NCBI RefSeq assembly: GCF_003116095.1
Contig: NZ_LGRA01000004.1
Coordinates: 28,225-92,224 of the forward strand
Direction of reading: 5' to 3'
Length of the DNA: 64,000 bases
Source: Azospirillum sp. TSO35-2
GTDB taxonomy: Bacteria > Pseudomonadota > Alphaproteobacteria > Azospirillales > Azospirillaceae
Part shown: in pieces, positions 61,701 through 64,000 of the stretch
How positions within the stretch are numbered: the first letter of the stretch is position 1
How the letters are laid out: each line of letters opens with the position of its first letter
Made by a program: the position numbers and the translations under genes
Notes under the pieces: generated by a model
Told to the model about the DNA's origin: nothing
The model's input: the letters and a program-made list of their open reading frames with translations, nothing else
Databases searched by the model: none

Positions 61701-64000
61701 CGGCACCACCTACAAGATCACCTCGGCCGACGACTGGAACGGCCCGATCTATGGCGACATCTCCGATTCCACCGGCGTCGGCATCACCGTCTCGGGCAAC
61801 AACTCCGCCCCGGTCATCAACAACCTGAACAACGACAGCGTCGCCTGGGCCGGTGTCGGCAGCACGGTGACGCTGGACGCCGGCACCGCCGCCGCCGTGT
61901 CCGACACCGAGAACGACGGCGCCACCACCTGGAACGGCGCCAGCCTGACCGTGCAGCGATCGGCCACCAGCGGCACCGCCAGCGGCGCGTGGTCGGCCGA
62001 CGTCTTCGGCCTGGGCAGCAGCTACACCGTCACCGGCACGACGTCGGGCACCATCTCCGACGGCTCCACGCAGTTCGCGACCTACACCAACACCGGCGGC
62101 GTGCTGACCGTCACCTTCGATGCCAACGCCACCGCGACGCGCATCGGCACGCTGATGCGCGGCATCAGCTATCGCAACGACACGCCGGCCGGCGACGCGA
62201 CGATCCGCTTCACCCTGAACGACGGCCACAGCGCCAGCACCACCGCCGACGTGAAGGTGGCGACCAACACCATCTACGTCACCGGCACCGGCGACGGCAG
62301 CACCGTCGACGTGACCGACGGCGTCGGCCTGCGCGAGGCGGTCGCCATCGCCGCCGGGCAGACCGGCACCCAGACCATCGTGTTCGGCAGCGGGCTGGTC
62401 GGCGGCACCATCACGCTGGGCTCCAGCCTGGCGATCGGCGAGAGCATCACCTTCGACAGCGACGCGGCCAGCGGCCTGACCATCTCCGGCAGCGCCATCA
62501 CCGTCGCGTCCGGCACCACCCTGACGCTGACCAACGGCGCCGGCGACACGCTGACCATTGCGTCCAAGCTGACCGGCAGCGGCGGCGTCGCCAAGACCGG
62601 CGCCGGCACCCTGACCCTGACCGGCGGCAACGACTACAGCGGCGCCACCGACGTCAGCGGCGGCACGCTGACGGCCAGCGGCGGCATCGGCGACAGCAGC
62701 GCCGTGACGGTGGCGTCGGGCGCCACGCTGAACCTGTCCGGCGACGAGACCGTCGGCTCGCTGGCCGGTGCCGGCGGCGTCACGCTGGGCAGCTCCACGC
62801 TGAGCGTGGGCGGGGCGAACACCAGCACGACCTTCGACGGCATCATCAGCGGCACCGGCAGCCTGACCAAGGCGGGCACCGGCACCCTGACCCTGACCGG
62901 CACCAACAGCTACACCGGCGCCACCAGCATCAGCGCCGGCACCCTGGCGCTGAACAGCAGCGGCGGCACCGCGCTGTCCGACAGCAGCGCCGTTTCGGTG
63001 GCGTCGGGCGCCACGCTGAGCCTCACCTCGGCAAGCGAGACCATCGGCCCGCTGAGCGGGGTCAGTGGCGGCACGCTGGCGCTGGGCGGCAACGCGCTGA
63101 CCATCAGCCAGACGAGCAGCCAGACCTTCAGCGGCGCCATCACCGGCACCTCGTCGGCCAGCCTGACGCTGAACGCCAATGCCGGCGCCACCACCCTGAC
63201 GCTGGACGGCACCACCAACAGCACCGGTTTCGCCGGCGGCATCACCGTCACCGCCGGCACGCTGCTGGTGACGTCCGACAACAACCTGGGCGCCGGCACC
63301 CTGACGCTGAACGGCGGCCTCCTGCGGATGAGCGGCAGCGTCGGCACCATCGACAACACCGTCGCCATCGGCAGCGGCGGCGGCACGATCAGCATCGCCT
63401 CCAGCGGCAGCGCCACCCTGTCCGGCGCCATCAGCGGGTCGGGCAGCCTGACCAAGGCCGCCGCCGGCGACCTGACCCTGTCGGGCAACAACAGCGGCTT
63501 CACCGGCGCCTTCGCCATCAACGCCGGCACGGTGACGATCAGCCACGCCAACGCCCTGGGCAGCACCGCCGGCGGCACCACGGTGGCCGACGGCGCCGCG
63601 CTCGCCCTGTCGGGCGGCATCACCGTCACCGAGAACCTGACCCTGTCGGGCTCCGGCGTTTCGTCGGGCGGCGCGCTGATCAGCGCCAGCGGCACCAACA
63701 CGGTCAGCGGCACCGTCACCCTGAACGCCGACGCCACCGTCACCACCACCAGCGGCCTGACCCTGTCGGGCGTGGTCAGCGGCAGCAGCGCCCTGACCAA
63801 GGCGGGCACGGGCGCCCTGACCCTGTCGGGCGACAACACCTACACCGGCGCCACCACCGTCAGTGCCGGCACCCTGATCGCCGGCCACGCCAACGCGCTG
63901 GGCACCGCCGCCGCCGGCACCACGGTGGCGAGCGGCGCCACCCTGGCGGTCGGCAGCGGCATCACCCTGGCGGAAAACCTGACCGTCTCCGGCACCGGCG
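58777..64000 (+). CDS. Giant repetitive adhesin with N-terminal DUF4347, partial
   Basis: At least 1741 residues, open to the window edge. Start ATG at 58777; GTG at 58771 and ATG at 58687 are in frame. Residues about 34-46 carry ALEPRFMFDAAGA, the LEPR-x-x-x-D motif found at the start of these proteins. DUF4347 follows (about 110-270): VVFVENNVADYQTLVDGVKA, YDAIHIISHGSEGNVYLGTA, LLLYGCDVAKGIDGLTFISD. Cadherin/Ig-like repeats occupy about 480-1150 (SSISIQVTFSEAVTVTGTPQ). From about 1170, autotransporter-type PATR repeats recur: SLTKAGTGTLTLTGTNSYTG, then ATSISAGTL. Secretion is probably by a type I or two-partner route. The N-terminus has no classic signal peptide. Confidence 0.88.
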   Translation, partial: MKSRFTRVKGSAKSGSATKDAAGGTARTAGRRPPLAFALEPRFMFDAAGAATADPAAATDHGADPAAASHDSDHATDHSADQWQAQAVAAPASTAPVTAPVEVRAADPAQNDGKKEVVFVENNVADYQTLVDGVKAGVEVVLLDSTKDGLAQMAQWAQTHSGYDAIHIISHGSEGNVYLGTASLNDGDLSARGADLATIGNALTTDGDLLLYGCDVAKGIDGLTFISDLASVTGADVAASTDWTGSALRSGNWDLEASTGVVDAGRIIGDTARDNYRQLLTSTVENFDAGVSVSQGSYTLSGFTYSVHTGGANSNYVTDVSDSDFVSIGGYSSGYLSDKYVTTSSSSNRMLIFGTASNGGVMTSNGVLPGAADFRITNTTAFKISSMTADLGVHAGDYPELFVTTMTVTGYLNGVQVAQDTVDFTTSDSTGSISYTKTTGANGGALSFSSSWQNIDEIRFTGSDSTHYAVLAIDNMTSDAAVVGPVNNAPTLDNTKTPVLTGENQSVAVNTPTGAVGTLVSSLVNIGGALSNVTDSDSSPSTGIALTATNTANGSWYYTTDGGSNWTAVGSVAGNSALLLKADANTRLFFKANSGYSGTVSSAVTFRAWDQTSGTAGSKVDASTNGGSTAFSTATDTADITITDNVAPTVSSVSSSTSNGTYGIGSSISIQVTFSEAVTVTGTPQLMLETGTTDRTINYVSGTGTSTLTFTYTVQAGDTSADLDYLSTTALVLNSGTIKDAAGNDATLTLPATGSGSSLGGSKAIVIDTAPTITSATYNASTNTLVVTGTNISDGATIDVTKLTLTGQGGSTYTLTSDSSVTSAPSSNSFTITLGSTDQAYVEGLLNKNGTTAQGGTTYNLAGAVNWDSTQSAAADSTGNLVTVSNTQKPTISAVTYNASTGVLTVTGTNLVHQSGAGNDIDLTKLTITGQGSGTAALTGAVEITSATSFSVTLSGGTKTSVDALLNKDGTLSLGGTTYKITSADDWNGPIYGDISDSTGVGITVSGNNSAPVINNLNNDSVAWAGVGSTVTLDAGTAAAVSDTENDGATTWNGASLTVQRSATSGTASGAWSADVFGLGSSYTVTGTTSGTISDGSTQFATYTNTGGVLTVTFDANATATRIGTLMRGISYRNDTPAGDATIRFTLNDGHSASTTADVKVATNTIYVTGTGDGSTVDVTDGVGLREAVAIAAGQTGTQTIVFGSGLVGGTITLGSSLAIGESITFDSDAASGLTISGSAITVASGTTLTLTNGAGDTLTIASKLTGSGGVAKTGAGTLTLTGGNDYSGATDVSGGTLTASGGIGDSSAVTVASGATLNLSGDETVGSLAGAGGVTLGSSTLSVGGANTSTTFDGIISGTGSLTKAGTGTLTLTGTNSYTGATSISAGTLALNSSGGTALSDSSAVSVASGATLSLTSASETIGPLSGVSGGTLALGGNALTISQTSSQTFSGAITGTSSASLTLNANAGATTLTLDGTTNSTGFAGGITVTAGTLLVTSDNNLGAGTLTLNGGLLRMSGSVGTIDNTVAIGSGGGTISIASSGSATLSGAISGSGSLTKAAAGDLTLSGNNSGFTGAFAINAGTVTISHANALGSTAGGTTVADGAALALSGGITVTENLTLSGSGVSSGGALISASGTNTVSGTVTLNADATVTTTSGLTLSGVVSGSSALTKAGTGALTLSGDNTYTGATTVSAGTLIAGHANALGTAAAGTTVASGATLAVGSGITLAENLTVSGTG

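Noticed and set aside
60070..63888. Very long open frame (1272 codons) on the minus strand inside the adhesin
   Set aside because: It is antisense to a GC-rich repetitive gene; its Gly/Ala/Val/Arg-rich sequence has no domain. The plus frame has DUF4347 and clear repeats.
61100..64000. Repeats in the adhesin considered as a CRISPR or tandem-repeat array
   Set aside because: The periodicity is at protein level with varying length and in-frame codons; no constant repeat-spacer structure.
1..64000. tRNA, rRNA and CRISPR arrays
   Set aside because: No tRNA-like cloverleaf, rRNA segment or repeat-spacer array was noticed by eye; a tRNAscan or Infernal run was not possible.

Overview
The window is about 68% GC DNA from a high-GC alphaproteobacterium. 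The style (dense ATGA-overlapping operons, NodU-type carbamoyltransferases, a DUF4347 giant adhesin, many glycan genes) suggests Rhodospirillales, with Azospirillum or a relative most likely. No rRNA or marker gene is present, so this is inference. Most of the window (about 1.3-54 kb) is an accessory island for making, decorating and transferring an unusual surface glycan or secreted glycoconjugate.

Layout. 0-0.75 kb: end of a minus-strand pair, a secreted protein (partial) and a Nudix hydrolase. 1.3-9 kb: two glycosyltransferases (one a three-domain fusion), a PhyH-type dioxygenase, an Asp-box sialidase-like protein and a complete Rieske oxygenase. 8.5-12.9 kb: a minus-strand operon (SDR, a protein with only the Rieske cluster, a protein with only the mononuclear-iron core, a GNAT) interrupted by a TnpB-only IS1341-type element. 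13-17 kb: a GmhB-like phosphatase, a methyltransferase, two decayed gene remnants (one an IS5-family transposase) and a ketoacyl synthase III. 17-23.7 kb: three mosaic proteins that share and recombine a B12-binding-like domain, a radical SAM domain, a Rossmann module and a GT-B domain. 23.9-32.4 kb: plus-strand genes for a carbamoyltransferase, a FemAB-like N-acyltransferase, a third related glycosyltransferase, two radical SAM enzymes and a methyltransferase. 32.4-41.2 kb: minus-strand genes for methyltransferases, a SPASM radical SAM, a TPR protein, and a module of carbamoyltransferase, SGNH hydrolase and small membrane protein. 41.6-54 kb: a long plus-strand operon for a nucleotide-activated, probably heptose-derived amino sugar: two epimerases, a nucleotidyltransferase-kinase fusion in reverse HldE order, a SIS isomerase, another epimerase, a TPP-dependent E1 alpha/beta pair, two DegT aminotransferases, an unknown protein, a SPASM radical SAM and a Nudix.

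54-57.8 kb: a glycine-zipper lipoprotein, then a minus-strand operon of tail-collar protein, DUF6916-like protein, GNAT, 2OG-Fe oxygenase and sulfotransferase. 58.7-64 kb: start of a giant repetitive adhesin with an N-terminal DUF4347 and autotransporter-style repeats, running off the window.

How the genes may work together (inference): the SIS isomerase, PfkB kinase, GmhB-like phosphatase and nucleotidyltransferase would convert a ketose phosphate into an NDP-sugar. The epimerases, TPP enzyme and aminotransferases would then remodel it. Radical SAM enzymes, methyltransferases, carbamoyltransferases, FemAB/GNAT acyltransferases and non-haem iron oxygenases would tailor the sugar or its acceptor, and the glycosyltransferases would assemble it.
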